Source of the DNA: S010-25 sp964441285
GTDB lineage: Bacteria > Pseudomonadota > Gammaproteobacteria > SZUA-229
DNA length: 64,000 bases
Direction of reading: 5' to 3'
Assembly: GCA_964441285.1 (NCBI GenBank)
Contig: CAYTUK010000007.1
Location: 73,940-137,939 of the forward strand
In this document: positions 17,275 through 25,943 of the stretch, piece after piece
Position numbering within the stretch: the stretch's first letter is position 1
Layout of the letters: every line of letters starts with the position of its first letter
The notes under the pieces: model-generated
Told to the model about the DNA's origin: nothing
The model's input: the letters and a program-made list of their open reading frames with translations, nothing else
Databases searched by the model: none
Translations under genes and position numbers: made by a program

Positions 17275-17748
17275 TTATTTACAGATCAATTCGTCAGGGT
17301 TGCCAGCACGGTAACCATTTTGCTCATTATGATTGAAGAAACCAGGCTCTTCGATTTTAGACATATCAGCATCGGGTTTTCCAGCAAAGGGATCAATAGA
17401 ACCTTCAGCCGTGGTGCGAATCGGGAACTTGAAGCGTTTCATGTTACCATTGCGAAATTTAATGGTCCACATAATAGAATCTGTACCACGCAGAGGTTGT
17501 ACAGAACCACCTAGTGGGACAACATCGGCATAATGGCGACATTCGATAGCATTTTGAGGACAGATTTTAACGCAGGAATAGCATTCCCAACATTGCTCGG
17601 GTTCCTGGTTGTATGCTTTCATGGCATGACCGGTTTCAGTACCATCTTTATCAAGTTTCATCAGATCGTGTGGGCAGATATACATGCAGGCCGTACGGTC
17701 CTGACCTTTACATCCATCACACTTTTCTGTACGTACAAAAGTAGGCAT
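17275..17748 (-). CDS. aprB: Adenylylsulfate reductase, beta subunit
   Basis: Iron-sulfur electron-transfer subunit of APS reductase. The 157-residue protein has two [4Fe-4S] sites: CDGCKGQDRTACMYICP and CWECYSCVKICP. A C-terminal tail wraps around AprA in known structures. The start has GGAG 9 bp upstream. It is first in the aprBA transcript. Confidence 0.97.
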   Translation of the reverse strand: MPTFVRTEKCDGCKGQDRTACMYICPHDLMKLDKDGTETGHAMKAYNQEPEQCWECYSCVKICPQNAIECRHYADVVPLGGSVQPLRGTDSIMWTIKFRNGNMKRFKFPIRTTAEGSIDPFAGKPDADMSKIEEPGFFNHNEQNGYRAGNPDELICK

Positions 17749-18543
17749 TATTATTAACTCCTGGAGTTGTAAGTGTTATGCAATTGCAATTGCTGTAGTT
17801 AAATCGCGAGCCACTAATTTAGACTAGTGCCTGTTGATGACTACCTTTTTTCATCCTTAAAGGTTACAAATAGCCTTGAAGAACTGAAATCATTGTTACC
17901 GCCTGATCGAGTTTGCGGTGGTAATGCCAGAAGTTGTAATGCCAGAAAATAAATACCGATATTCTCCTGCTGGCAGCGCTTCTGTTTGAAATGGTTTTAA
18001 TGGCTCTTTAGTCGCCTGTTTTAATTAATTGTTCTATCAGTAAGCAAATAGTAAGCAGTCAGGCCAGATTCGATTCATCTCACCCCGGTTTATCTGCTGA
18101 CCAGTTTTCTCTAACCAGTTGTTACGCTGTTATTGAGTGTCGATACAACATCTGCCAGCGATGGTTTTTATTTCGCCCTATTGAATCTGGGGCACATATT
18201 GTATGCCTAAACTCAGTTTAAAAGCAATCAGACCAAGCGTTCTGTGCGATGCAGGTTACCGCTTGTTATACAAAACACCAAACAATAATATTATGGTTGC
18301 AATAAATTTTACTTATGGCAAAATTTGTTGCCTTATATGATAGTAAAATCAATGAGTTAAACAAGTTAAATCGGTAATGCTATTAATTATCATTAACCTT
18401 TCGAGAAATAATGTAAGGATTGTCTATCTATGTTGTATCAGGATAGATGGTATTATGATAATACACGGTGACATGAATCCCTGTTTATATCACTGCTTGT
18501 TAACGGGACAGTCGCAATAACTTAAATATATTTAGTAAATTTT
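17749..18543. other. 795-bp intergenic region upstream of aprB and of the DUF971-MoaD gene
   Basis: Long for this genome and without a credible gene; the longest in-frame stretch is a 46-codon frame with no recognisable features. It contains the short palindromic GCAATTGCAATTGC near 17780, about 40 bp before the aprB start. It also has a duplicated AATGCCAGAA around 17930-17950 and the 15-mer TTAACGGGACAGTCG at 18500-18514, also found before ppk2. The apr promoter must lie here but I could not fix its boxes. Confidence 0.5.
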
Positions 18544-19206
18544 ATGACGAATACTGATTTTACCGCCCATGCCGAAGTTGCTTCGGAAAACTCCATCATG
18601 CCGACAAAAATATACCTGCATCAGAAATCGAGGTTGCTGGAAATTGTATTTTCAGACCATTTCCATTTTCAATACCCCTGCGAATATTTGCGTGTTTTTT
18701 CGACTGCGGCTGAGGTTAAGGTGATGACAAAGCCGGTGCATGGTAAGGGGCGGGTAAATATTTCCCTGCTGGAGCCACAGGGAAGTTATGCATTAAAAAT
18801 TTCTTTTGATGATGGGCATGATACGGGCATTTATTCCTGGCACACGCTGTATGATCTGGGTAAGAACTATGCTTCTAACTGGCAAACTTATTTAAAAAAA
18901 CTGGAGAAATTTGGTCTAAGCCGCGGTGGTGGCCGGGTCACGAATAATAAAGGCGAGGTAATCGTTAAACTGGTTTATTTTATTGAACTGGCAAAAATAG
19001 CAGGGAAGGATGAAGAAGAAAAAATCATCCCGGAATCGGTGACAGATGTAGAGACGTTACTTAAATGGATGCGTAAACGTGGTCAGCGATGGCAACAGGC
19101 ATTCGAAGCCCGGCGTCTGCAGGTGACAGTAAATAAGCAGTTTGCCGAGCCTTATACGTTGATTGAGCATGGCGATGAAATTGCTTTCGTACCACGGCCG
19201 GCTTAA
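18544..19206 (+). CDS. DUF971 domain fused to a MoaD/ThiS-like domain
   Basis: 220 residues in two parts. Residues about 19-125 are a DUF971 (gamma-butyrobetaine-hydroxylase N-terminal-like) domain: TKIYLHQKSRLLEIVF, PCEYLRVFS and FDDGHDTGIYSWHTLYDLG. Residues about 140-220 resemble MoaD/ThiS sulfur-carrier proteins: VKLVYFIELAKIAG, LLKWMRKRGQRW and VNKQFAEPYTLIEHGDEIAF. The carrier domain ends VPRPA instead of Gly-Gly, so it cannot form a thiocarboxylate in the usual way. Its place between apr and sat suggests a sulfur or Fe-S related role. The start may be ATG 18598 (MPTKIYLHQK), since the first 18 residues are not conserved in DUF971 and no clear Shine-Dalgarno is seen. Confidence 0.8.
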   Translation: MTNTDFTAHAEVASENSIMPTKIYLHQKSRLLEIVFSDHFHFQYPCEYLRVFSTAAEVKVMTKPVHGKGRVNISLLEPQGSYALKISFDDGHDTGIYSWHTLYDLGKNYASNWQTYLKKLEKFGLSRGGGRVTNNKGEVIVKLVYFIELAKIAGKDEEEKIIPESVTDVETLLKWMRKRGQRWQQAFEARRLQVTVNKQFAEPYTLIEHGDEIAFVPRPA

Positions 19207-19244
19207 TGCGCATTAAAATTTGTAAACTTATTACTGGAACAGAT

Positions 19245-19282
19245 AAAAAACGGTGCTTATCCATTCGATAAGCACCGTTTTT
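19245..19282. terminator. Bidirectional terminator between the DUF971-MoaD gene and sat
   Basis: Perfect stem AAAACGGTGCTTAT / ATAAGCACCGTTTT with loop CCATTCG, A-run on the left and T-run on the right. It serves both convergent genes. Confidence 0.87.
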
Positions 19283-19337
19283 CAATGGTTACATCAATGA
19301 CCTATTTTAAAAACTCATATCATTGATGTAGCAGCAT

Positions 19338-20531
19338 TTATGCGTTCAGGCTTTGATAGTAATCAATCAAAATTTTAGCCACTTCAGGACGTGAGAATTC
19401 TTTAGGTGGCGCTTCACCATTTGCCAGCATCTCGCGTACTTTAGTCCCGGATAAGAGGATAAAATCCTCTTTTTCATGGTTGGGCGCTTCACACATCATC
19501 ACAACTTTATTTAATTTTTTCGAATAAGCAGTGTGGTCGGCTTTGAAAATCTCAATTTCCAGGGCATCAGCAGGGACTCTCTCATCAAAGATAGTTTGAG
19601 CATCGAAAGCACCGTAATGGTCGCCAACACCAGCGTGGTCACGCCCTATAATGAAATGGGTTGCACCCATGTTCTGCCGGAAAAGGGCGTGTAGTACAGC
19701 TTCTCGTGGGCCTGCGTAAAGCATGTCAAAACCATAACCAGTTACCATTGCGCTATTTTCCGGGAAATAGAGCTCGACCATTTTACGGATGGAAGCATCG
19801 CGAACAGGAGCGGGGATGTCACCTTTTTTCAGTTTGCCCAGTAACATGTGGATAACGAGGCCATCACAACCTAAGCGATCCATTGCCATATGACACAGTT
19901 CTTCGTGTGCCAGATGCATTGGGTTACGGGTTTGGAAAGCGACAATTTTTTTCCAGCCACGCTCGGCAATTTCATTACGAATTTCTACAGCAGTACGGAA
20001 TGTGTCAGGGAATTCACTCTGAAAATAGGAGAAGTTTAATACCTGGATGGGCCCAGACAGGCAAACTTTACCCTGCGCATTGAAAGCTTCAACACCAGGA
20101 TGGGCTTCTTCTTTGTTAGGGCGATAGACTTCTTCTGTTATTAACGCCATCTCGTCATCATTAAATTCTTCAACGGCTTCAACATCCATAATTGCCAGCA
20201 CTGGATTCCCGTCAACATTGGGGTCTTTCAATGCAATACGATCACCCGCTTTGATGCCCTGTGCATCGTGGAGCAGGTTTAATACCGGTGTTGGCCAGAA
20301 AAGACCCGATGTTGTTTTCATGTCTTTGGCGACAGAAAGGGCATCTGCCTTGTTCATATAACCAGTTAGCGGGTTAAAATAGCCACCACCAAGCATAACG
20401 GCATTGGCTGCTGTTGCAGAACTAACCAGAATGGATGGCAAATTCTCAGCCTCTTTTTTTAAAGCTTCATTTTCAGCACTGTCATAAATAAAGCGTGGAT
20501 TTAGTTCGTTAGAACCGTGGGGTTTAATCAT
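19338..20531 (-). CDS. sat: Sulfate adenylyltransferase (ATP sulfurylase), dissimilatory
   Basis: Converts APS + PPi to ATP + sulfate in sulfur oxidation. At 397 residues it is a homo-oligomeric Sat with no kinase domain. It shows FQTRNPMHLAHEELCH (the QxRNP..HxxHE loop), the GRDHAGVGDHYG motif and LSGTKVREML near the C-terminus. It stands alone, 1.6 kb from aprB on the same strand, with the opposite-facing DUF971-MoaD gene between them. Upstream is a 424-bp gap shared with the sulfur globule gene. Confidence 0.97.
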   Translation of the reverse strand: MIKPHGSNELNPRFIYDSAENEALKKEAENLPSILVSSATAANAVMLGGGYFNPLTGYMNKADALSVAKDMKTTSGLFWPTPVLNLLHDAQGIKAGDRIALKDPNVDGNPVLAIMDVEAVEEFNDDEMALITEEVYRPNKEEAHPGVEAFNAQGKVCLSGPIQVLNFSYFQSEFPDTFRTAVEIRNEIAERGWKKIVAFQTRNPMHLAHEELCHMAMDRLGCDGLVIHMLLGKLKKGDIPAPVRDASIRKMVELYFPENSAMVTGYGFDMLYAGPREAVLHALFRQNMGATHFIIGRDHAGVGDHYGAFDAQTIFDERVPADALEIEIFKADHTAYSKKLNKVVMMCEAPNHEKEDFILLSGTKVREMLANGEAPPKEFSRPEVAKILIDYYQSLNA

Positions 20532-20810
20532 TATGAGTCTCCTGATGTATTATTATGCTGCTGTTTTGATGCAGTACAAATTATGTAAATTTATGCCTAT
20601 TGTTTAAAATGGATTGTCTGAGATAGATAAAATGGAGCATTTTAGTGGTTATTAGCCGAGTAAACCAACTTTAATCACGCATTCAAGTCGGTTATGTCAG
20701 AAAATTGCGCTGCATTGTACAACAAAGTGAGTGATTTTCGTAGTGCTTCTTTTTTGTGGCGCTGCCTTAAAAAGTCGACAGGCTGAGGGTGTTGGTCGAG
20801 TGCTATTTTC

Positions 20811-20844
20811 GTTAATTTTATTGATTATTATCAATAAAATTAAC
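20811..20844. promoter_or_regulatory. Perfect 15-bp inverted repeat, possible operator
   Basis: GTTAATTTTATTGAT, 4 bp, ATCAATAAAATTAAC: a perfect dyad with no T-run on either side, so it is unlikely to be a terminator. It ends 17 bp before the -35 of the sulfur globule promoter and is about 270 bp from sat. Could bind a dimeric regulator; unproven. Confidence 0.5.
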
Positions 20845-20861
20845 TTGTGCGGAAAATAAAA

Positions 20862-20890
20862 TTGACTGGTATGTGGGTTAGGCTTAATGT
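20862..20890 (+). promoter_or_regulatory. Sigma-70-like promoter of the sulfur globule gene
   Basis: TTGACT (20862-20867), 17 bp, TAATGT (20885-20890), about 60 bp upstream of the ribosome-binding site AAGGAG (20941-20946). Confidence 0.55.
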
Positions 20891-20955
20891 TCTTATACAC
20901 TGCGGAGTAACACATTTCGGGTGCTGATTCTTTGACTGAAAAGGAGAAAATGAAA

Positions 20956-21402
20956 ATGAAAACATTAACAATAATAGCGGCTGCGGCAATGTTGGCAGTG
21001 TCAACTTCGGCTAATGCCTGGTGGAATAACGGAAATAACGGTAACTGGAATAATAACGGTTACGGCAATGGGTATGGTAACGGAAATGGCTATGGTGATG
21101 GCTCCGGTAATGGTTCCGCTTCTGGTGGTTTTAACTTTGGCATGAGCGGGAAGGCTCGTGGCAATGGTTCTAACAGCTATAATGGCAATGGCTACAGCGG
21201 TTATAATGGTAATGGTTACAACGGTTACAATGGTAATGGTTATAATGGTAATGGTTATAATGGCTGGAATAATAATGGGTATTATCGTCGTCCCGCGCCT
21301 TACTATGGTCCTGGTCCCTACTATGGTCGTCCCGCACCGTATTCTTATTATGGCGGTGCACCCGCAGCCCCTGCTCCCGCAGCATCCGCACCAGCTAAAT
21401 AA
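20956..21402 (+). CDS. Sulfur globule protein-like, Gly/Asn/Tyr-rich secreted protein
   Basis: Structural protein thought to coat periplasmic sulfur globules. The 148-residue product has a signal peptide (MKTLTIIAAAAMLAVSTSANA). After it comes a low-complexity mature part: NGYGNG/NGYNG repeats, the FNFGMSGKARGNG segment that I associate with sulfur-globule family proteins, and a Pro/Tyr-rich tail (RRPAPYYGPGPYYGRPAPY) ending PAAPAPAASAPAK. ATG 20956 is chosen because AAGGAG lies 9 bp upstream; ATG 20950 is too close. The repeats arise from AATGGTTA-type codons and may vary in number between strains. Context (sat, apr and dsr nearby) supports the call, but low-complexity composition limits certainty. 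Confidence 0.78.
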   Translation: MKTLTIIAAAAMLAVSTSANAWWNNGNNGNWNNNGYGNGYGNGNGYGDGSGNGSASGGFNFGMSGKARGNGSNSYNGNGYSGYNGNGYNGYNGNGYNGNGYNGWNNNGYYRRPAPYYGPGPYYGRPAPYSYYGGAPAAPAPAASAPAK

Positions 21403-21466
21403 AGCTGGGTACTTACTTTTAGCCGTAGAATTTCGGGCTAAACAGTTTTTGAAAGTTGCTCTGGAA

Positions 21467-21504
21467 ATAAAGGGCCATGATGTACAACCATCATGGCCCT
21501 TTAT
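21467..21504. terminator. Terminator hairpin between the sulfur globule gene and hppA
   Basis: Perfect 16-bp stem ATAAAGGGCCATGATG / CATCATGGCCCTTTAT with a 6-nt loop, placed 65 bp after the sulfur globule gene and facing the convergent hppA. T-runs are modest on both strands. Confidence 0.75.
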
Positions 21505-21577
21505 TTCGACTAACAATAGTGATCCATTTTATGCAGACCTGTTTAGCGCTTCCCTGGTAAAAAATGGATCAATTGTG

Positions 21578-23617
21578 TTAAAGCAGGGGGATCATCAACA
21601 ACGCTACAATATTGATGATTTTGATCAATGGGTTGATAGCGGGACCAGCGGTATCCTTATACGGATCGCCAACGGTGTCACCAGTAACGGCTGCTTTATG
21701 GGTATCCGAACCTTTACCACCATAATGTCCATCTTCAATATATTTTTTGGCATTGTCCCATGCCCCACCACCCGTTGTCATCGAAATGGCAACAAATAAA
21801 CCGGTAACGATCGTCCCAATTAATACACCACCGAGAGCCTGTGCACCGAGCGTTAAACCAACAACGATTGGTACAGCTATGGGTAATAGTGAAGGGATTA
21901 TCATTTCCTTAATCGCTGACTTGGTTAACATATCGACAGCTTTGGAATAATCCGGTTTCTGGGTTTTATCCATAATGCCGGGCATTTCTTTAAACTGGCG
22001 GCGGACTTCCTTGACGATTCCACCCGCAGCACGTCCAACGGCTTCCATTGCCATCGCGCCAAACAGGTAAGGGATTAAACCACCAATGAATAAGCCAATA
22101 ATAACCATATGATTGGATAAATCAAAACTAATGGCTTTTCCTCCATTGTTGAGGGCAAGGGTGTTAGTGTAATCAGCAAATAGTACCAGTGTTGCCAGTC
22201 CTGCAGAGCCAATGGCATAACCTTTGGTGACTGCTTTTGTGGTATTACCAACGGCATCCAGTGCGTCCGTGGTTTTACGCACATCTTCAGGCAGGTCAGC
22301 CATTTCTGCGATACCGCCTGCATTATCAGTAATGGGGCCGTAGGCATCCAGAGCAACAATAATACCTGTCATGGATAACATGGCAGTCGCAGCAATGGCA
22401 ATACCGTACAGGCCAGCCAGCGCATAAGCGCCCCAGATTGATGCACAAATGGCAAGTACGGGTGCTGCAGTGGATTTCATTGAAACGCCGAGACCAGCTA
22501 TTACGTTGGTACCATCGCCAGTGGTTGAAGCTTCGGCAATACGACGAACCGGAGCATATTCTGTTGCGGTGTAATATTCTGTAATGACAATCATGGCCAT
22601 CGTTAAGGCAAGTCCAATGAGGGCAGAATAAAATAAGTGCAGGGCAGTGAAGCCTTCAATACCCGGTATTTGTACTCCAGACATCATTTTTGTGGTCACA
22701 AAATAGAAAGCAATGGCTGAGAGAATGGCTGCAACGAACGTACCCTTATACAGCGCGTTCATTATTTTTCCACCATCTGTTGTTTTTACAAAGAACGTAC
22801 CAATAATGGATGTGATAATTGAGATAGCACCCAGCATTAGCGGGTAAGTGACTGCTAGCTCGCCTGCATTTTTAAGTAACAGGCCACCCAGTAGCATCGT
22901 CGCAACCATAGTAACAGCGTAGGTTTCAAACAGGTCGGCAGCCATGCCCGCACAGTCACCCACATTGTCGCCCACGTTGTCAGCAATAACGGCTGGATTA
23001 CGCGGGTCATCTTCAGGAATGCCAGCTTCAACTTTACCCACGATGTCTGCGCCAACATCGGCACCTTTAGTGAAGATACCGCCACCTAAGCGAGCGAAAA
23101 TTGAGATTAATGAGCCACCAAATGCCAGCCCAACCATCGCATGCAGGGTGCTTTCCATGTCGATTCCCATGCTTCTCAGGATCGCATAATAGCCAGTTAT
23201 ACCCAATAGCGCTAAACCAACTACCAACATTCCAGTAATGGCGCCTCCTTGAAAGGCAATTTTTAGTGCCGGAGCAATACCACCTCGTGCTGCTTCGGCA
23301 GTGCGTGAGTTGGAACGTACAGAGACATTCATGCCAATAAACCCGGCAGCACCGGAAAAAATGGCACCGATGGCAAACCCCATGGCGGTGGTTGTGTTCA
23401 GGGCGAACATAATGATCAGGTAAATAATAACCCCAATAATGGCAATAGCAGTGTATTGTCGTTTCAGATAGGCAGATGCCCCTTCCTGAATGGCTTTTTG
23501 TATACGTACCATCTCATCATTGCCCATGGGTTTTGAGAGTATGCTGAAAATGGAAAAGACGCCATAACCGATACCGAGCAGGGCACAGGCCAGAGCGATG
23601 ATAATTTCAGTAGACAT
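21578..23617 (-). CDS. hppA: Proton-translocating membrane pyrophosphatase, K+-independent type
   Basis: Couples PPi hydrolysis or synthesis to proton transport across the inner membrane. The 679-residue protein is almost entirely membrane helices. The catalytic sequence DVGADIVGKVEAGIPEDDPR is followed by NPAVIADNVGDNVGDCAGMA and a C-terminal GGAWDNAKKYIEDG. The segment GNTTKAVTKGYAIGS has Lys where K+-dependent enzymes have Ala, which indicates the K+-independent H+ pump. It leads toward adk, a small protein and pfp in one minus-strand group. This pairing with PPi-dependent PFK is known from methanotrophs and thiotrophic symbionts, where PPi is recycled for energy. Confidence 0.97.
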   Translation of the reverse strand: MSTEIIIALACALLGIGYGVFSIFSILSKPMGNDEMVRIQKAIQEGASAYLKRQYTAIAIIGVIIYLIIMFALNTTTAMGFAIGAIFSGAAGFIGMNVSVRSNSRTAEAARGGIAPALKIAFQGGAITGMLVVGLALLGITGYYAILRSMGIDMESTLHAMVGLAFGGSLISIFARLGGGIFTKGADVGADIVGKVEAGIPEDDPRNPAVIADNVGDNVGDCAGMAADLFETYAVTMVATMLLGGLLLKNAGELAVTYPLMLGAISIITSIIGTFFVKTTDGGKIMNALYKGTFVAAILSAIAFYFVTTKMMSGVQIPGIEGFTALHLFYSALIGLALTMAMIVITEYYTATEYAPVRRIAEASTTGDGTNVIAGLGVSMKSTAAPVLAICASIWGAYALAGLYGIAIAATAMLSMTGIIVALDAYGPITDNAGGIAEMADLPEDVRKTTDALDAVGNTTKAVTKGYAIGSAGLATLVLFADYTNTLALNNGGKAISFDLSNHMVIIGLFIGGLIPYLFGAMAMEAVGRAAGGIVKEVRRQFKEMPGIMDKTQKPDYSKAVDMLTKSAIKEMIIPSLLPIAVPIVVGLTLGAQALGGVLIGTIVTGLFVAISMTTGGGAWDNAKKYIEDGHYGGKGSDTHKAAVTGDTVGDPYKDTAGPAINPLIKIINIVALLMIPLL

Positions 23618-23707
23618 TTTAGGTCTCCTTAAAGTTAAAGTGCTTGATTGATGTTCTAATAAGTCAAACTCTGATATTCAGAGCGGATTAAATATAGGCT
23701 ATGAAAA

Positions 23708-24364
23708 TTAACTTCCCAACGCATTGAAAATGGCATCGCGGATGTCTTCAACACCGCCAATACCCATAACTTTATGGTATTTCGGTGCGTTTTCTTCAGA
23801 GGAATTTGCCCAGCGAGTGTAATAACCAATCAGTGGTTCTGTTTGCTCGTGGTAGACGTCGAGGCGTTTTTTTACGGTTCCTTCCTGATCATCGTCGCGT
23901 TGCACCAGATCTTCACCGGTCTCATCATCTTTCCCTTCTATTTTCGGTGGATTAAAGACAGTATGGTAAGTACGACCAGAAGCAAGGTGGACGCGCCGCC
24001 CGGACATACGTTTGATAATTTCATTATCATCGACATCGATTTCTATTACGGCATCAATATCAACACCCTGACTTTTTAGAGTATCCGCCTGTGCCAGTGT
24101 GCGGGGAAAACCGTCAAATAAAAAGCCATTTTTGCAGTCCTCTTCTGCAATACGGTCTTTGACCAGACCAAGAATAATCTCATCAGTCACCAGGCCGCCT
24201 GCGTCCATAACTTTTTTAGCTTCCAGACCCATTGTTGTGCCTGCCTTTACTGCTGCACGCAGCATGTCTCCGGTAGAAATTTGAGGAATATTATATTTTT
24301 TGGTGATGTAACCTGCCTGCGTACCTTTGCCCGCACCGGGTCCACCTAATAAGATTAGTTTCAT
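23708..24364 (-). CDS. adk: Adenylate kinase, non-zinc LID type
   Basis: A 218-residue long-form adenylate kinase: P-loop GGPGAGKGT (7-15), STGDMLRAAV, DGFPRT, and LID residues 121-158 without cysteines (RRVHLASGRTYHTVFNPPK), as in E. coli Adk. The longer frame begins at a spurious upstream start. ATG ending at 24364 has GAGAG upstream and the standard N-terminus. It sits between hppA and pfp, both PPi enzymes, and would return AMP (made by the Apr/Sat or PPi cycle) to ADP. It is the second adk in this window. Confidence 0.94.
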   Translation of the reverse strand: MKLILLGGPGAGKGTQAGYITKKYNIPQISTGDMLRAAVKAGTTMGLEAKKVMDAGGLVTDEIILGLVKDRIAEEDCKNGFLFDGFPRTLAQADTLKSQGVDIDAVIEIDVDDNEIIKRMSGRRVHLASGRTYHTVFNPPKIEGKDDETGEDLVQRDDDQEGTVKKRLDVYHEQTEPLIGYYTRWANSSEENAPKYHKVMGIGGVEDIRDAIFNALGS

Positions 24365-24377
24365 ATTTTTTTCTCTC

Positions 24378-24584
24378 TCAGTTCTTAAAGGCACTGACAA
24401 ATTCAGTACCGGGTTTTATTTCCCATTGTTTTTCAAGATCAAACTCGCGAATGAGTGCATCAACCGTCTCCTGACCATAGTCTCGCATTACTTCACCGAG
24501 CACCATGCGCGCAGCATTGCGATTATAACCACTACCCAGGCCAGAATGCATGGATATTAATTCACGAGCCTTGTTGAGTGTCAT
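24378..24584 (-). CDS. Small uncharacterised protein between adk and pfp
   Basis: A 68-residue soluble, charged protein starting MTLNKARELISM, with a GLGSGYNRNAARMVLGEV segment, then VDALIREFDLEKQW and a C-terminal KPGTEF. I recall similar short proteins in other gammaproteobacteria but no assigned function. It is 13 bp upstream of adk and 19 bp downstream of pfp in the same direction, so almost certainly part of the pfp-adk-hppA transcript. A regulatory or assembly role for the PPi enzymes is only a guess. Confidence 0.72.
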   Translation of the reverse strand: MTLNKARELISMHSGLGSGYNRNAARMVLGEVMRDYGQETVDALIREFDLEKQWEIKPGTEFVSAFKN

Positions 24585-24603
24585 GATTTATATCAACTTA
24601 AAG

Positions 24604-25866
24604 TTAAATTTCGAAAGTGTCACATTTCTTAGCCAGCATAACTTTTTTCAGGGTGACGTATTTTGGCAAGCCATTTTTATAGGCTGGATAGTCTTCGCCC
24701 TTGATTAAAGGCTGCAAATATTCACGACATTTTTTGGTGATACCAAAACCATCTTTCGAGATAAAGCTTTTCGGCATCATTTTTTCAACATTGGCAATTT
24801 TTTTCAGTGGTGCCATTTCAATTTTCCATTTGTAAGGCTTATTGCTGGTGCGTTTAATGGCTGGCATCACAGCGTTATGGCCTTTTATAGCATATTCAAC
24901 AGCGGCTTTGCCGGTAGCATAAGCCTGGTCAACATCTGTTTTGGATGCAATATGGCGTGCCGCACGCTGGAGATAATCGGCAACAGCCCAGTGGTATTTA
25001 TACCCCAGTTTCTCCTGAATCATGCCTGCAACTACGGGGGCTGCACCGCCTAGCTGGCTATGACCAAATGCATCCTTTAAGCCTGTTTCTGCAAGAAAAC
25101 GCCCGTCAGGCCAGGCAACGCCTTCAGAAACAACGATAGAGCAATAGCCAAATGTTTTGACTTTTCCATCAACCATTTTGAGGAATTTATCCTGATCAAA
25201 TTTCACTTCAGGAAAAAGAATCACAATTGGGATTTCGTGATCTACGGTTGATGCCATTGCGCCGGCGGCTGCGATCCAGCCGGCATGACGGCCCATGACT
25301 TCAAGGACAAATACTTTGGTGGATGTTTTGCACATAGACGCCACGTCGAAGCTTGCTTCCATCGTTGCAACGGCAATATATTTTGCAACTGAACCGAATC
25401 CTGGGCAGTTGTCGGTAATGGGTAAGTCGTTATCAACGGTTTTAGGCACATGTACGGCGGTAATTGGATATCCCATTTTTTTGCCGATTTGAGAAATCTT
25501 CAGGCAGGTGTCTGCTGAGTCGCCACCACCGTTGTAGAAAAAATAGCCTATATCATGGGCTTTGAATACCTCGATTAAGCGTTCGTATTCTGCGCGGTTA
25601 TCTTCAAGACTTTTTAATTTGAAGCGGCACGAACCAAAGGCACCTGATGGCGTATTGCGAAGTCCGGCGATGGTTGATTTTGTTTCCTTACTGGTATCAA
25701 TCAGTTCTTCCGTCAGGGCACCTATGATGCCGTTATTGCCGGCATAAACTTTGCCTATTTTGTCTTTGTGCTTGCGTGCAGTTTCAATAACACCACATGC
25801 TGATGCATTAATAACGGCAGTGACACCACCGGATTGTGCATAAAAAGCATTCATTTTTTTGCTCAT
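24604..25866 (-). CDS. pfp: Pyrophosphate-dependent 6-phosphofructokinase
   Basis: Interconverts fructose 6-phosphate + PPi and fructose 1,6-bisphosphate + Pi. The 420-residue protein has the two residues that mark PPi specificity: Asp in NGGGDS (Gly in ATP enzymes) and Lys in PKTVDNDLP. Further family segments are MGRHAGWIAA and QRAARHIASKTD. In autotrophic thiotrophs lacking fructose bisphosphatase it is thought to run in the Calvin cycle in reverse, generating PPi for HppA. It is first in the group pfp, small protein, adk, hppA. Confidence 0.95.
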   Translation of the reverse strand: MSKKMNAFYAQSGGVTAVINASACGVIETARKHKDKIGKVYAGNNGIIGALTEELIDTSKETKSTIAGLRNTPSGAFGSCRFKLKSLEDNRAEYERLIEVFKAHDIGYFFYNGGGDSADTCLKISQIGKKMGYPITAVHVPKTVDNDLPITDNCPGFGSVAKYIAVATMEASFDVASMCKTSTKVFVLEVMGRHAGWIAAAGAMASTVDHEIPIVILFPEVKFDQDKFLKMVDGKVKTFGYCSIVVSEGVAWPDGRFLAETGLKDAFGHSQLGGAAPVVAGMIQEKLGYKYHWAVADYLQRAARHIASKTDVDQAYATGKAAVEYAIKGHNAVMPAIKRTSNKPYKWKIEMAPLKKIANVEKMMPKSFISKDGFGITKKCREYLQPLIKGEDYPAYKNGLPKYVTLKKVMLAKKCDTFEI

Positions 25867-25943
25867 AGTTTACCTCGTGGAACGTTTTATGTGTTTAATT
25901 ATAGGCGTTAATTTTTTAGTGTATCTGTTGTATTAGCCGATTT

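Larger units (their letters stand above)
20532..20955. other. 424-bp divergent intergenic region between sat and the sulfur globule gene
   Basis: Holds a sigma-70-like promoter for the sulfur globule gene (20862-20890) and a perfect 34-bp palindrome (20811-20844), both listed separately. The sat promoter on the minus strand is not resolved. Confidence 0.55.

Noticed and set aside
18202..18342. 46-codon frame in the apr upstream gap
   Set aside because: No ribosome site and no recognisable pattern.
21001..21516. 171-codon open frame antisense to the sulfur globule gene
   Set aside because: A shadow of the repetitive GN-rich gene; its own product is an Ile/Thr-rich low-complexity sequence.
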